Assembly: GCA_028023455.1 (NCBI GenBank)
Contig: JAQFVV010000142.1
Span: 2,037,240-2,101,239 of the forward strand
DNA length: 64,000 nucleotides
Origin: Epiperipatus broadwayi
Taxonomy: Eukaryota > Onychophora > Udeonychophora > Euonychophora > Peripatidae
Reading direction: 5' to 3'
This document shows positions 12,641 to 24,225 of this stretch, one piece after another. Made by a program: the position numbers and the translations under genes. Under the pieces are notes generated by a model that was given only the letters and a program-made list of their open reading frames with translations, was not told where the DNA came from and did not search any database. Within the stretch, counting starts at the first letter, position 1; each line of letters begins with the position of its first letter.

Positions 12641-13530
12641 TGTAATTTTTAAAGTAAAGTGTGCTATTAGAGATAGCTAAGTAAAATTATAGACGCTCTC
12701 GTAATCGTTTTAAAATTGTAAGAGAGTAGTTTTTAAAATAATTTATAAAAGTTTACCGACAAATATGCAGTGCTAATTTTAATTATAATTTCCTATTGAT
12801 CGTCTCGATCGAAGCTCAATTTACTATCAAATAGTCATGAAAACATCGTATAAGGATAAAATGTATTGGAGACTTTATACTAAAAATTTAACAAACGCTG
12901 GATTAACTAGGAGAGTTACTAGATGCATAAAAGTAATATGTTGGACTTTATATAAATTTAAAAGCTGATTGTAATTAATTTTATAAAACAGATATTTAAA
13001 AGAATGAGAAATACTTCTTTATGAAGAAAGTATTTGTAAATTATAAATTTAAGTATATATCTTGGTAAAGATATGATAATTAACAGTAATTGTATAAATA
13101 TTTGCCTTGTTAAGTCTTTATGGTTTAAAAGACTAAATTTTGACAATTTTAAAAGGCAAATAAATTGGAAATTTAATGGGTAAAGAAATACCTATAAATA
13201 AAATTATTATATTAGTAAAGTCTGAACGCTGGTCGTACAGAAGAATCTAAAAGTAATCTTACCTAAATATTTGTTAAGGAATGCACAAATAAAATATACG
13301 TGGATATCCAAGTCAATTTTAAAATAATTAAATAAGAACTTTATAAACTATAGATTAATTCTAAAAATAATAACTTTTGAATAATATTTTTTCCTTAAAA
13401 AGAAATGAATCCTGATCTCATAAACTATTTTAATTTTATTTTGTTTTATGGTGGAACTGACTTTTACTTTTATTTGTTTTTTTAAAAAAAGAACGTTTTT
13501 TTTTTTTTTTTTCATAAAAAACTTTTAAAA
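12641..13530. other. CpG-bearing non-coding stretch
   Basis: It follows the TATA-like site. No open frame longer than chance. The only longer frame (12958-13146, minus) is a low-complexity Ile/Leu/Phe string with no domain. Confidence 0.4.
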
Positions 13531-13612
13531 ACACGTGATGTACCGGAAAAGGAAGTAATGTTTGGTGAAAATTTGTGCCTAGGAAAAAGAACAATTATGG
13601 GTGAAAGAAGAC
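13528..13612 (+). promoter_or_regulatory. Possible promoter or 5' exon with E-box and ETS-like sites
   Basis: CACGTG at 13532-13537 is followed by CCGGAAAAGGAAGTAATG (13543-13560), resembling tandem ETS-type GGAA sites running into an ATG. The frame from that ATG stays open for about 37 codons but has no recognised domain and no clear splice donor. Base composition is richer in G and C than the flanks. Confidence 0.22.
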
Positions 13613-15946
13613 ACCGTTGGATTTTATGTAATATGTTTTTTTATTTATTAACTAACATAAATATTTAATTAATTATTGATTTATTAAAGTTAGGAAAGGT
13701 ACATTTACATTTTTTAAAAAAAAAAAGCTAAATATTAATATAACATTTCATTGCATAAAGTTTATTTTTATAATTATACAACACGTAATATTTTAAAGAA
13801 TAATTGTTGAGTGTAAATGTGAAATTATTTTGTAAAACTGTAATCCTGGAGGACATCGTGTGGCAGACTGTACATTAAAGTATCATTTATGGTAAAAAAT
13901 TATGTAATAATAATAATTTGATGTATTTGCTATGTTTTCTTTAGATCAACCAAATGTTATTTGATTGTTGAATGGATGGATAAATATTTAAAGAATATAC
14001 ACGCATAATATTAGTAATAGCAGTTTTATTTTAATATGCATACTTTAAATTGATGATGTAAATTTAGTACAGCATAATATGAGAACCTAGAAATAATTAT
14101 ATGATTCTTTCGTGAATAAATTTTAATGTTTCTGTTACAATATTAGGAATTAGATTTATTATATTATTGTAAGTTATTTATTTTTCTTTTCAAGTTAGTA
14201 AGAGGTATAAAAATCTATATTTTATTTTATTTTATTAGATAAGTTAAGTTAATTTTACATAGAAATTTATATTTTGATTGAAGGTTTATCAGATATAGAT
14301 GATGAGGTATAAGAGAGTTTGGATAATTATTATTTTTTTTAAAATTGGTCATCTATTTTTCTGAAGTTAAATAAGGTTAAAATGATTTTTGTAGATAGAA
14401 GTTTATTAAGAAGAAATAGGAATAACAAGTAAAAGAGTAATAGTTTAAATAGAAAAGAATCATAAAATTTTATTTAACATAATACTTTATAAAATTTGAA
14501 ATTGTTGAATAATTTAAAATATTGTTTTAAAAGAACATATACGTATTGCATATTTTGATAAGACATGTAGTATGAAATTACATCGGAATGACATAAATAA
14601 TTATAATCAATAATTGTCAATATATTACAAAGTTATATCAGTTTATACATTAATTGATCTTTGAGTAATATTAATAGTAAATGTAATACATACTAGTACA
14701 TTATAATATAAATAGCAGTAAGACTTAAGTGAAATAGCATTTTAATTATTAAAGTTTGTTTATTTACATATATGCTACATGAATGATATTTCACATAAAA
14801 CCTTTTCTTGTATTAACTGAGGACAAATGATGTTTATTAAAATTTAAAGTCATAAACTTAATTAAATGTTATTGATAGAACATTTTAAGAAATGTATAAA
14901 TTATCTATTTATGATTATGGAAATAGTAACAGTGTAAAAATCTTGTATTATTATTTTTTTATTTTTTATTTTCTTTGGTTTCCACTTTAAATGTAAATAG
15001 TGTAAATAAGTTATTTGTTAAAGTTGATGTAAATAAATTTGTTTAAGTTGTTTAAAAGTGTGTCGAATTCATTATTTTACACCACAGCATTTGACAACAG
15101 ATAATTTGAATAAACATAATATTTGCACAATATGAATTTATTATTTTATTATTTGAGAAAGAAACACAATATTTTCTTAATATAATTTATAGAAATTGAT
15201 TGACATTAACATATAATATTACAATGGTCACAAAGTAATTATAATGCACAATATAAGAGTATAATATTATTTATTGCCACAAATTGTTAAATTATAAGAT
15301 TTTGGTCTATTTTAAAATTAAGATACTATATGGAAATGAAAGACATGTATATAATTTACTTATTTTCTTAATGATTAATAGTATAATAAAATAGATAAGA
15401 TTAAGCTATACACTAAAGATTATTATTGTTAGTTATTGTTATTAGAATAAGTTAGGTGTATTTAGGTTTGATATTAAATCCCTTATCATTCCTATCTGCA
15501 CGAATTATTATTACTTTAAGATAATTAGAAGAACCTGAGATTATTTAATTATATTTCCTTAACAAAAGATTGAGATTTATTTATTTATTATTATTAAAGA
15601 TAGTTCATTTATAAAAGTCATAAGAGTGCTGTAGAGTTAGTAATGAGATAATAAAGAGGTAATAGTATTCTTATGCCATTGAGACAGTGTCTTGGAAAGA
15701 CATTGACTCAATGTAAATTCAATTACCAATTGTAACTTCACTTCATAGTCTCATGGTTTTAGTAAATACTTATTTAATTAGTACATAATATTGAACTATA
15801 TTAATTTTGGATAAGTTATAATAAATTTAATAAGATATAGTATTATAAAAATATATTAAAGATAGTTATACATATTTTAGCTGAGCATAATGATTTAATT
15901 GAGCTAGTCATATTTTAAGTTATATCATATATCGGGAAGTGAGGGT

Positions 15947-15949
<3 letters not shown>
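13613..15949. other. AT-rich stretch, no gene seen
   Basis: No supported gene. A short CCHC-like string near 13840-13873 was considered and rejected. Confidence 0.5.

Positions 15950-16033
<84 letters not shown>
15950..16033. repeat. (TA)n microsatellite
   Basis: Uninterrupted TA over 84 bases. The minus-strand open frame across it encodes only alternating Ile-Tyr and is an artefact. Confidence 0.97.
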
Positions 16034-16036
<3 letters not shown>

Positions 16037-17974
16037 GTAAAAGATGGTGTACCACAACATATATAGTGTATAAACAATATAGATTTTAAATTTAATTCAG
16101 ATATCATAATATTTCTATGAAAATTAATGAGCTTTGTGTTACTAAGAAATCATGCTGCTGCAGAAGCTTATTATTTCCTGTGCTATAACTGAGCTAAACT
16201 GTAATCTTAAGATCTATTTAATCTATTTACTATATGATAATGCTGTTTATTAGCTTTTATTATAACTTGTATTTTATCCTTAAGGCTCTTAAATACTTAT
16301 GCACTGACATAATATTCTGATTATTTTATTATTTTACCATACATGTTCTGGAAATTCAAGTCTTAAGTTTAAAAAAAAGTTTTGGTACTTATGGATAATC
16401 CCATACTAGCAGTTTGTCAGAGATTTTTTTAATTATTTCTTTTCAGGGCCTCCAATATGACTGACTAGAAGCTGTCATATTTAATATTTTCTTTTATTTA
16501 TTTTTTTTAATTTTATTTTAAAAATGCAAAAAATTACACCAAAGTATGAGAATTGATTGTAATTAAAATAAATTTAATATAATTTAAAATGCAATAAAGG
16601 ATATTAAAAATGTGGGGGAACAAATGTGAATTATTAATGTTGGCAGATAAAAATCTTTAATAGCCTGAAACATTGCCACATATGCATCTTTTTCATTATA
16701 CATCACCGACACATAAATTCCACTAAATAGGAATCTGTGTGGTCACACAGTTTCTTGGTACATGATCTTCTATCAATAGAAGATCCCCAAATTTTAATCA
16801 TTTTGGCAAAATAAATTACAGAAAAACAAAGAAACAAACATGCTCATGGACAATCTTAAGCTAAACATAAAAAAATCATGACAATGTTCAAAACATATTA
16901 ACATTTCTATGTTATAATCTATATATTTATAAAAATAATTAAAGCTTGCGAAGGAAATTTATAATAGGTTTTTTAATATTTTTCTCACTTAACAGAAATT
17001 TGTAATGGATTTCTTAATATTTTTTAAACTTACCAAGTAATACATGTTTGGTAAAATAATTTTGAGAAAAAACATAAGCAAATATTTTGACACCCCTGAA
17101 AAGTGATAATTAACAAAACCGGCAAGCTTTCAATTGTAGGATTATATGTAAGTACCAAAGTTTTTAGTATGCTATTCAAACAGACTTTTTAAATCAAAAA
17201 ATTTTTCAACAGTCTTATATAGAAAAACAGTGGAGAAGACATTATTTACAGACTTGGTTTTTAGTTGCTGATAATTTAGCCATGTTCAATACTAATCTTA
17301 CTGTTTAAATGACTGACCAATAATGGCTAGAATTCTGTAAAAATATTTCTAAGCTGATTAAAACCTGAAAAAAATTTCAACTTTATCTGAGACTGAACTT
17401 AGGTTAAAACCTTGATAAGTGAATGTTTCTAAACTGCACCATGAAGCCATTCACATTATATATTTATAATTAAATATATGCTTTCCATCATGGCTACTTG
17501 TTTTGGAGATGATAGTAATAGTTTTTCTGCATTGAATTGTTTCCACACTTAAATAATGTTAGAACATGATATTAATATAATATTGGTGTACTAGTTCCCA
17601 AAAAAATCTGTAGCAGCAAAAGATAAAAATAATTTAGCTCTTCATCCAGTTTTCTTGATTAAATTACTTCATTGTTACCTTGTTTCATGTGGAATTGTGA
17701 CACTGCTTTGAGAAGATTTTTGGATTAGCATAAAAACTCATCTTTGTGTAATTTATTAAAATTAGTGTTTATTTTTACACAATAATATTACAGCAATTGT
17801 TAAAAACCAAAAGAATTTATGTTGTTCTCTTATTTATTTATATATATTTTATTTTTTAAAATAAAAGATAATAAATTTGACTCTAATTCTAATATAAAAA
17901 ATATGGGCATAATATTATTACTTCTTTTGAAAATTATTAAACACATTTATGAACATGGTACTGGGAAAAACAGT
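16034..17974. other. AT-rich stretch, no gene seen
   Basis: No supported gene. A small perfect hairpin, GATCTTCTATCAATAGAAGATC, lies near 16765-16786. Confidence 0.5.
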
Positions 17975-18144
17975 GACTACTAATATATGGTATGGCTGAA
18001 GATCTATCAGCTCAATATAGCTCTTTGAGATGGATAGCTGGGTTTGAAGACATGTAGATGTCTGAAAATTTCAGATTTTCCACTCAATAGATAACTTTTA
18101 GATAAGTGCTTGGCTTTGGGTTGGTATTTTTAGATCTAGTGTCT

Positions 18145-18215
18145 GAACCTACCCTGACACCTCTCTGAGGAGTGCCAAAGCATGAAACCATGGTCAGGGG
18201 TTTGAGGAGGGGTTC
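18145..18215 (+). ncRNA. Type I hammerhead ribozyme, family 3 copy 1
   Basis: Self-cleaving RNA motif. Core CUGAGGA (CUGANGA consensus) is at 18165-18171. Stem II is GUGC-CAAA-GCAU, closing with a G.U pair next to the core. GAAA follows, then stem III ACC-AU-GGU of three base pairs closed by two nucleotides. The cleavage triplet is GUC, so the predicted cut is after 18195. Stem I pairs ACCUCU (18159-18164) with AGGGGU (18196-18201), then an internal loop, then GAACC (18145-18149) with GGUUC (18211-18215). All conserved core residues are present. Confidence 0.88.
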
Positions 18216-18578
18216 CTGACAGAGATATTTTAAGTGCTGGCTCTGGCTAAGCATTTATCATAAAGCTTGTAGAGGAATTGGCAATCCTCACTGTTTATAA
18301 CTTACAAGCTTAAGAGATAGGGTCATGTGATCTGTAAATTGATCTATGACTCTTATTTTGACTATTTATAGTCTCTTCCAAAAGTCTTATGCAATTTTAT
18401 ATTGCTAAGACTACTAATATATGGTATGGCTGAAGATCTATTAGCCCCATATAGCTCTTTGAGTTGGATAGCTGGGTTTGAAGACATGTAGATGTCTGAA
18501 AATTTTAGATTTTCCACTCAATAGATAACTTTTAGCTAATTGCTTGGCTTTGGGTTGGTATTTTTAGATCTAGTGTCT

Positions 18579-18649
18579 GAACCTACCCTGACACCTCTCT
18601 GAGGAGTGCCAAAGCACGAAACCATGGTCAGGGGTTTGGGGAGGGGTTC
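18579..18649 (+). ncRNA. Type I hammerhead ribozyme, family 3 copy 2
   Basis: Same motif 434 bp downstream, with core CUGAGGA. Stem II is now fully Watson-Crick (GUGC-CAAA-GCAC): the G.U next to the core in copy 1 is G-C here. Stem III is ACC-AU-GGU, cleavage triplet GUC (cut after 18629), stem I ACCUCU/AGGGGU, and the distal helix GAACC/GGUUC. The differences between copies keep the fold. Confidence 0.9.
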
Positions 18650-18800
18650 CTGACAGAGATATTTTAAGTGCTGGCTCTGGCTAAGCATTTATCATAAAGC
18701 TTGTAGAGGAATTGGCAATCCTCACTGTTTATAACTTACAAGCTTAAGAGATAGGGTCATGTGATCTATGAATTGATCTATGACTCTTATTTTGACTATT

Positions 18801-20225
18801 TGGTGCTGGAAACTCTTTGAGATATTTTCAAAATTATAAATAGCAATTTAAAAGCTAATTTGATAGTTTCGTATTTTCATATTTTTATTCATTCCCACTT
18901 TAAAATAATTATTATTCAACAAAGATTTTGTTAAGTTTTCTTGAATTGTTAGTTTGATTATCTCCTAAATATTGCCCCATTAAAAAAAAAGTTCTTGGTT
19001 CTCATTGTGTACACAATTTATTATTTTTTTTGTAACATTTTTAACTGTCAAATATAATTTTTTACAATATATTTCATTTGTAAACTTAAATTACTATCAA
19101 ATCAAATCCAATTTATTGATTTCTAATATAGAATAAAAGTTTAACATTAAAATCAAATTTTGAACTTTAACATAAATTATTCTCAAAGCTAACTAAAGAA
19201 AATGGCATACTTTAAAGAGTTAATAACAATGTCTAAAGATATGGGAAAATAGTTATAATAGAAGCAAACGCTCCTTGATGATCATGTAATTTATAACAGA
19301 AATAAATTTAAGAAATTATTTAAGTACATAAAACTGTTCAAATAAGTTTAGAATTTATCAACAACGTTTTTGGCAAATGAAATCTTAACAGGAATATAAT
19401 CGAAAAAAGAAAAATTTTAAGACTTTAGTTAACTGCAAATGATTAACATATTTCTCTTAAATTTTTTAACATCTGTAGGAAAAAGTATTAAAAAAAATTG
19501 TTTTAGGGTTGTATATTTTCAATTATTTTTAGGGTTGTATAGTTTTTTATTATATTTCAATAGCAATGTTTATTTCTAATTACTTTATTCCTTAAACAAT
19601 TTGTTCCATTTAACCTAACAATTTTTTTATTCATTTTCATAGTGAATTCTAACTAAATAGCTATTTTTTTTAAGCTTTTCTCTTTATAATATTTTTTCAT
19701 AATTCTGCTTTCTTAAACATGTGAATGTTTTGTTAATTATACTTTTTTTTAAAATTCTGATATACTTTACTTCATTTTAAACTTTCAAGCAATTTGTATA
19801 TTACCTTTTTAAATAAGTCTTTTTTCCCCTCAGTCATAATAAATACCTTCACAATAATTTTTTGTATTTATAAACTTTCTTATCTTTATCCTCTTAATTT
19901 TTATATTATATCGTTTCATTGCAACAAACTTTATATAGCATTTAGCATTTTGATTTTGTTATAAATTGTTACTGCCCTCTAACGGGTAGTCTTATAACTA
20001 TTTAGTAAAAGCTTTTAAAAGATTGTTAAAAGTCATTAAAAAAATAGCTAGAAATAATTCAATTATTACAGCAAAACAAAAATAATTTAAATAAAAAATA
20101 GACTAAGTGCATATATTGTTTTTTTGATATATAAATAAGATAAATATTATTTAATATTTCTATTTTAATTTAATAAGTATATTTAGTAAAAAAAAAATTT
20201 CTATAGATTTTTTTAAAAAATTATT
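18801..20225. other. AT-rich stretch, no gene seen
   Basis: No supported feature. Confidence 0.5.
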
Positions 20226-20233
20226 ATCTAGAA

Positions 20234-21206
20234 TAAAGATGGGGAACCCTTATTTTTGCCAAGGGCCATTTGTATATTTATAATATCATTTGAAGGACAT
20301 AAAAAATTCTTGATTTAAACATTATTCTGCTATATTCGATCAAAAATATAATTAATTTACCTCTAACCATTTAAGGTGGACAATCTTTCAACTGGCAGGT
20401 TAATTTCTACTTTCTTCTTTAAATGAGGGCAATAATATGTTTATGAATTACAAATAAAGTATCATCATTATTATTAATAAGTGTTTTACATTTAATGACA
20501 ATTCTTCTAATTTGTCTTGTCCCTATTTTTATGAAATATATCCTCAAATTTCTTATGGCTAGACAGGTTAGCAAAAATGTTGTCTTTTATCAACTTCCCT
20601 TCATGTCAGCCATTTGATGAAGTTCCTTTTCAAGTTCTCTATATAGTTCTTTTTTCCACATCAATTTTGTTGTAATCAGAATGTTTTGATAAAAAGTGCC
20701 TCTTAATGTCATGTTCTTTATTAATTGAAACACTTTCCATTGATTTGTAATTTCTATAAAAAAGAAGTGTTGGTCCACAATTTGCTGTATCAATTTTTTT
20801 TATCTTATTCAGTATAAACATCCCAATAAAAAAAATTAAATGCAAAATAGTAATAATAAAACAAAGTAAAATTTGAGTTTTATATTTGCTAATATATTAT
20901 TGTCTGTGAAAATCACTATAAAATAAACAAAATGCTCTCATGTAATCAGATAGCTATACAGTAAAGATAATTTTTTGGAATATTGAACTTCTAATAGAAT
21001 GAAAATTACTAAGGTTGGAGAGAAAAAAAAGTTGTAGAGTAAATATTTTATTTTACTTAATTCTTAATTATTTGTACTATTCACATGTTTATATACAACT
21101 TTGATACAGAGTTATTTTATTTATATTTTTTTAAATTGTCCGAGGACTCACTTGGAGAACTTTCAAGGGCAAAAATTGATCCTCGAGCCTGAGATTCCCA
21201 CCCCTG
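20234..21206 (-). mobile_element. hAT-type DNA transposon remnant (hAT-2)
   Basis: The right end, read inward, is CAGGGGTGGGAATCTCAGG; the left end, TAAAGATGGGGAACCC, is its degenerate partner. Ends of the form CAGGGGTNGGNAAC are typical of hAT elements. Flanking 8-bp sequences ATCTAGAA (20226-20233) and ATCTACAA (21207-21214) match at 7 of 8 positions, the target-duplication length expected of hAT. The interior holds a decayed BED-finger fragment of the transposase on the minus strand. At about 970 bp it is far shorter than an autonomous hAT and lacks the catalytic domain. Confidence 0.75.
20590..20845 (-). pseudogene. hAT transposase N-terminal (BED finger) fragment
   Basis: The minus strand reads NCGPTLLFYRNYKSMESVSI, then HDIKRHFLSKHSDYNKI, then (after a frame change near 20650) an ELEKELHQM segment. 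The spaced His residues followed by Tyr-x-Lys are the second half of the BED zinc finger of hAT transposases. The expected first Cys pair has decayed to NCGPTLLF. The BED finger would bind the transposon ends. It sits inside hAT-2 and is broken by a frameshift and surrounding stops, so no functional protein is expected. Confidence 0.65.
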
Positions 21207-21247
21207 ATCTACAAGATTGATATTTAATCTTAATACATTAGTGTAAA

Positions 21248-21697
21248 TTTCAAGATCAATAACCCACTTTCTGTATAAGCACTTGGTCTATATTTATTCT
21301 CCCACAACTTCATTATTTGTACCCTTTCTGTTTGTAAGCATTTACTTATTAGCAAATGACTAATATTTTCCATGCCTTCCTTACATAATTTGCAGACTAA
21401 ATCATCCACATTTCTCTGTTTATGTGTATATTCCCTTGTTGTTAATGATTCTGTTCAAGCATTAAATAGTAAATTACTTTCCCTACTATTGTCATACATT
21501 AACTCACATCCAATATTCTTGTTTACTTCTGTATACATTTAAGCTCTTTTTACTCTCCATATTAATTCTCCATCTCTCCAGATCCCTATTCTGTCCCAGT
21601 CTTTGCCACTATAACACTCAACAATGATTTTAACACAATAATCCCACCCTTTGTACAAGTTTCTGACATAAAGTCTTTATCCATATTTTCTGCATAG
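21248..21697 (-). mobile_element. LINE-A segment, inverted 5' part
   Basis: Reverse complement of LINE-A from just after the RT thumb to just past the zinc knuckle, matching 57.7-58.17 kb. TCTCCATATTAATTCTCCATCTCTCC answers the GGAGAGATGGAGAACTAGTATGGAGA stretch of the sense copy, and CATGCCTTCCTTACATAATTTGCAGAC answers the knuckle. It ends abruptly at about 21697, where sense-orientation tail sequence begins. No open reading frame survives. Confidence 0.8.
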
Positions 21698-21806
21698 GGT
21701 CAGGAAAGGGAAGGGAAGGTAGCAAACAGGTTTTTTTTGGGACACATTTGTTGAGAGATTCTTAACATTGGTAAAGAAGTACCTATATCACATCACATCA
21801 ACAATT
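21698..21806 (+). mobile_element. LINE-A 3' tail, sense part of the same insertion
   Basis: Runs GGGAAGGGAAGG, AGCAAACAGGTTT, TTGAGAGATTCTTA and then ATCACATCACATCA, parallel to 58278-58378 (GGGAAGGGACGG, CTAACAGGTTT, CTGAGAGATTCCTG, ATCACA). Together with the inverted segment to its left it forms a 5'-inverted LINE insertion. Confidence 0.75.
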
Positions 21807-22139
21807 AAAAGAAAAAATACAATTTACTATAAAAATATGATATATAAAAAGGAGGGAATATGTAAATCAGTTTTTATAAAATAAAAATTCTAAAATCAAG
21901 TTCATAAATAAAATCTGTAAAATAAAAAAAAAATTTATAAACAGAAAAAAATTTAATCTAAAGAAAATGTTTAAACAAAGTAGATAAAAAGAAGTTAGAA
22001 ATATGAAAATTTCTAAAAAAAAAAAAGATAAATTAATTTAGTGTAAAAGGAAAGATTGTGTATTGAGAAAATAAATTGAAATAATATCTTATAACATATA
22101 TAATTTATTGTGTAAAAAGTCTTAGCTGTTACAGTAAAT
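21807..22139. other. AT-rich spacer, no gene seen
   Basis: Poly-A rich; nothing recognised. Confidence 0.5.
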
Positions 22140-24225
22140 ACATTTTATTTTCAACCATTATCAATTAGCTGCAGAATGAAGATTTTCAAAATTTAGTCCA
22201 GTTTTTTCCACTCCATACTTCTCTTTTCCATAAACCACTAAGGAACTTTCTTATTTCATCCATCCATACAAATGTGCCTTTTCTAAAAAATTTACATTTA
22301 TTGGAATCCATTTTGAAACTCCAAGTATCTATTATTGTGATCTCTTTTCAAAATATGTCCAAACCAACTCCATTTCAAACTCTTAATTTCTTCAATGATA
22401 TTACTGACACTTGTTTGTTCTCTCACTCAAGTATTTCCCTTTTGATTCTTTCTTCATACTTCCAACAAATATTGCTTCATACTTCATTAAGTGATCTAAA
22501 CTGTGACTAAATGTCAGATTAGTAAGTAAAAGCAATAATTAAAAATCTTTTCAGAGATATAGATATATTTCCTTTAAATATTAAATTATTTTTATCAATA
22601 ACAATCCATGCAAGTTTGATTCTATAATATAATTTCATCCATTACATTTTCATCTTTATTAATAACCTAATCAAGATACTTTTTCTTCTAAAAAAAATAC
22701 ATTGAACTTTAGAATTAATTTTCAGGCTTATTTTCTCAACAATCATCTGAAAACTTTTTGCAACATATTCTGAAATTCTAAAATATAATTTATAAATATA
22801 ACTATGTCCTTTAGACATTTAGGTGTCATATAATTTCCATATCTTTTTATTTTTTTAGTTTTCTATTTTGATCCACAAAATACTTCTTATAAAATTCTGT
22901 AAAAAGTTTTGTAGATATGAATCTACTCAGTTGCATCTTTTTATCAATGTCAATTTTCTTAGCATCCCCATGTAATCTAATCATGGTTGTTATATTTTAA
23001 TAAATGCTCTTCAAAATAAGAGAATACCCTGAATCTAGATCTTGATGATCCAATGCTTTAGTCACCATACAATTTTTTTATAGAATTAAATGCTTTTTCA
23101 TAATCTAAAAATCGAATGCACACTGACAATTGATATTTGGTGGCTCTTATTATAAATCTGGAAGTGATTCACTGTACTAAAATCAATTTTAAACCTACTT
23201 TGTTTTAAATTCATATTCGCTGTGAAATAGTTATAATTATTTTGTTTAAATATTTTGTATCAATATTGCTACATCATTCTTTCAGTCAACAGATACATCT
23301 TTATCATTTACATATTTAGTACATAATTTTTCTATCTCTTCACCAGCTAGCTTTTTTTAAGATATCAATAATAATTTCATCATTTTCTACATCTTTTCCT
23401 TTCTTCACAGATTTAATTCATATATCACTTTTTCATTTAAATCCTGGATAATTAAAAAGATGTAATAATTATAGAGATGCTTTTTGTGTGCTCTTTATTA
23501 CAATATAATTCTTTATAGAACAGTTTCACACATTTCATGATGCCATCTTGCCTTTTAAGTAATATTTCCATCTTTTCTTCTTTTTGCAGAAACAACTTTC
23601 CTTCCAATATCTATATATGTTTTATTCTTAATTGAGATTTACTTTATTTACTGTTCTTTTTGCTAAAATTAGATGTTCAATTATTTTTAATTTATTATTT
23701 TTAAAAAGTTATATTCTTTTTTTTCCCCTTCATATATTATCTTATTTCAATAAAAAATTTACTGGGTGTTTTTTTTTTACTAGCTATCTTTCTTGCAATT
23801 CTTAATAGAATATCAGTTGTCTTATTATTGAGCTTAATTATGCTTAAACCATTTCCAACATCTGTTAATACTTTAAAACGATTAGCAAGTTCTTATTTAA
23901 ATTTGAGAATTTCTGAAGATTATAAATATCTACAGTAATTGTTTTTGTCTGTAGTTTTATGTTAACATCATATCTTATATATTAATAATCAATGATTTCT
24001 TCCTGTGTTGAATCTATTAAGAACAACACAATTTTCAAATCAAAATATAATCCAGTTTTGCTGCTATTTTTATTTGGCTGTTTTCATGTTTATTTTTTTT
24101 TAACATCCTTCTTAAATAAATTCATAATATATAATTTTCTGCTTTTCTCCTATTTCTCTCATCATAACTAGATTTATCCACAATAGTTTCTCATCTTTGT
24201 TTTCCAATTCTGCATTAAGTCTTTC
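22140..24225 (-). pseudogene. RTE-like LINE (LINE-C): RT and 3' part, decayed
   Basis: Antisense remnant of an endonuclease-reverse transcriptase. Read on the minus strand from 24.2 kb down, the order is: endonuclease end (ERNRRKAENYIL near 24.15 kb, then NRFNTG near 24.0 kb), a linker with DVENDEIIIDILKKA (about 23.36 kb), and RT fingers/palm (ALDHQDLDSGYSLILKSIY near 23.05 kb; MIRLHGDAKKIDID near 22.97 kb). It ends with the typical C-terminal phrase IEEIKSLKWSWFGHILKR (22335-22405). These phrases are characteristic of RTE-clade proteins. The FADD catalytic box region is not recognisable, and there are many stops and frameshifts. A further endonuclease piece lies at 25434-26000, separated by insertions. 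Confidence 0.7.

Larger units (their letters stand above)
17975..18800 (+). mobile_element. Ribozyme repeat family 3: head-to-tail near-dimer
   Basis: Two direct copies with a 434-bp period, each starting GACTACTAATATATGG (17975 and 18409), differing at few positions. The second lacks the last 40 or so bases of the unit. Each copy carries one hammerhead ribozyme (18145-18215, 18579-18649). There is no open frame. About one ribozyme per unit in head-to-tail copies is the architecture of animal retrozymes: a non-coding retroelement whose multimeric RNA would self-cleave to unit length, may circularise, and is copied by enzymes from another element. Possible diverged target duplication: GGTACTGGGAAA before the dimer and GGTGCTGGAAA after it. 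Confidence 0.85.

Noticed and set aside
13838-13873. NCNPGGHRVADC, like half a gag CCHC knuckle
   Set aside because: Only one Cys-x4-His-x4-Cys is present, the frame is closed on both sides, and no related sequence surrounds it; chance cannot be excluded.
15925-16107. Minus-strand frame with alternating Ile-Tyr
   Set aside because: It crosses the (TA)n microsatellite; no flanking coding signal.
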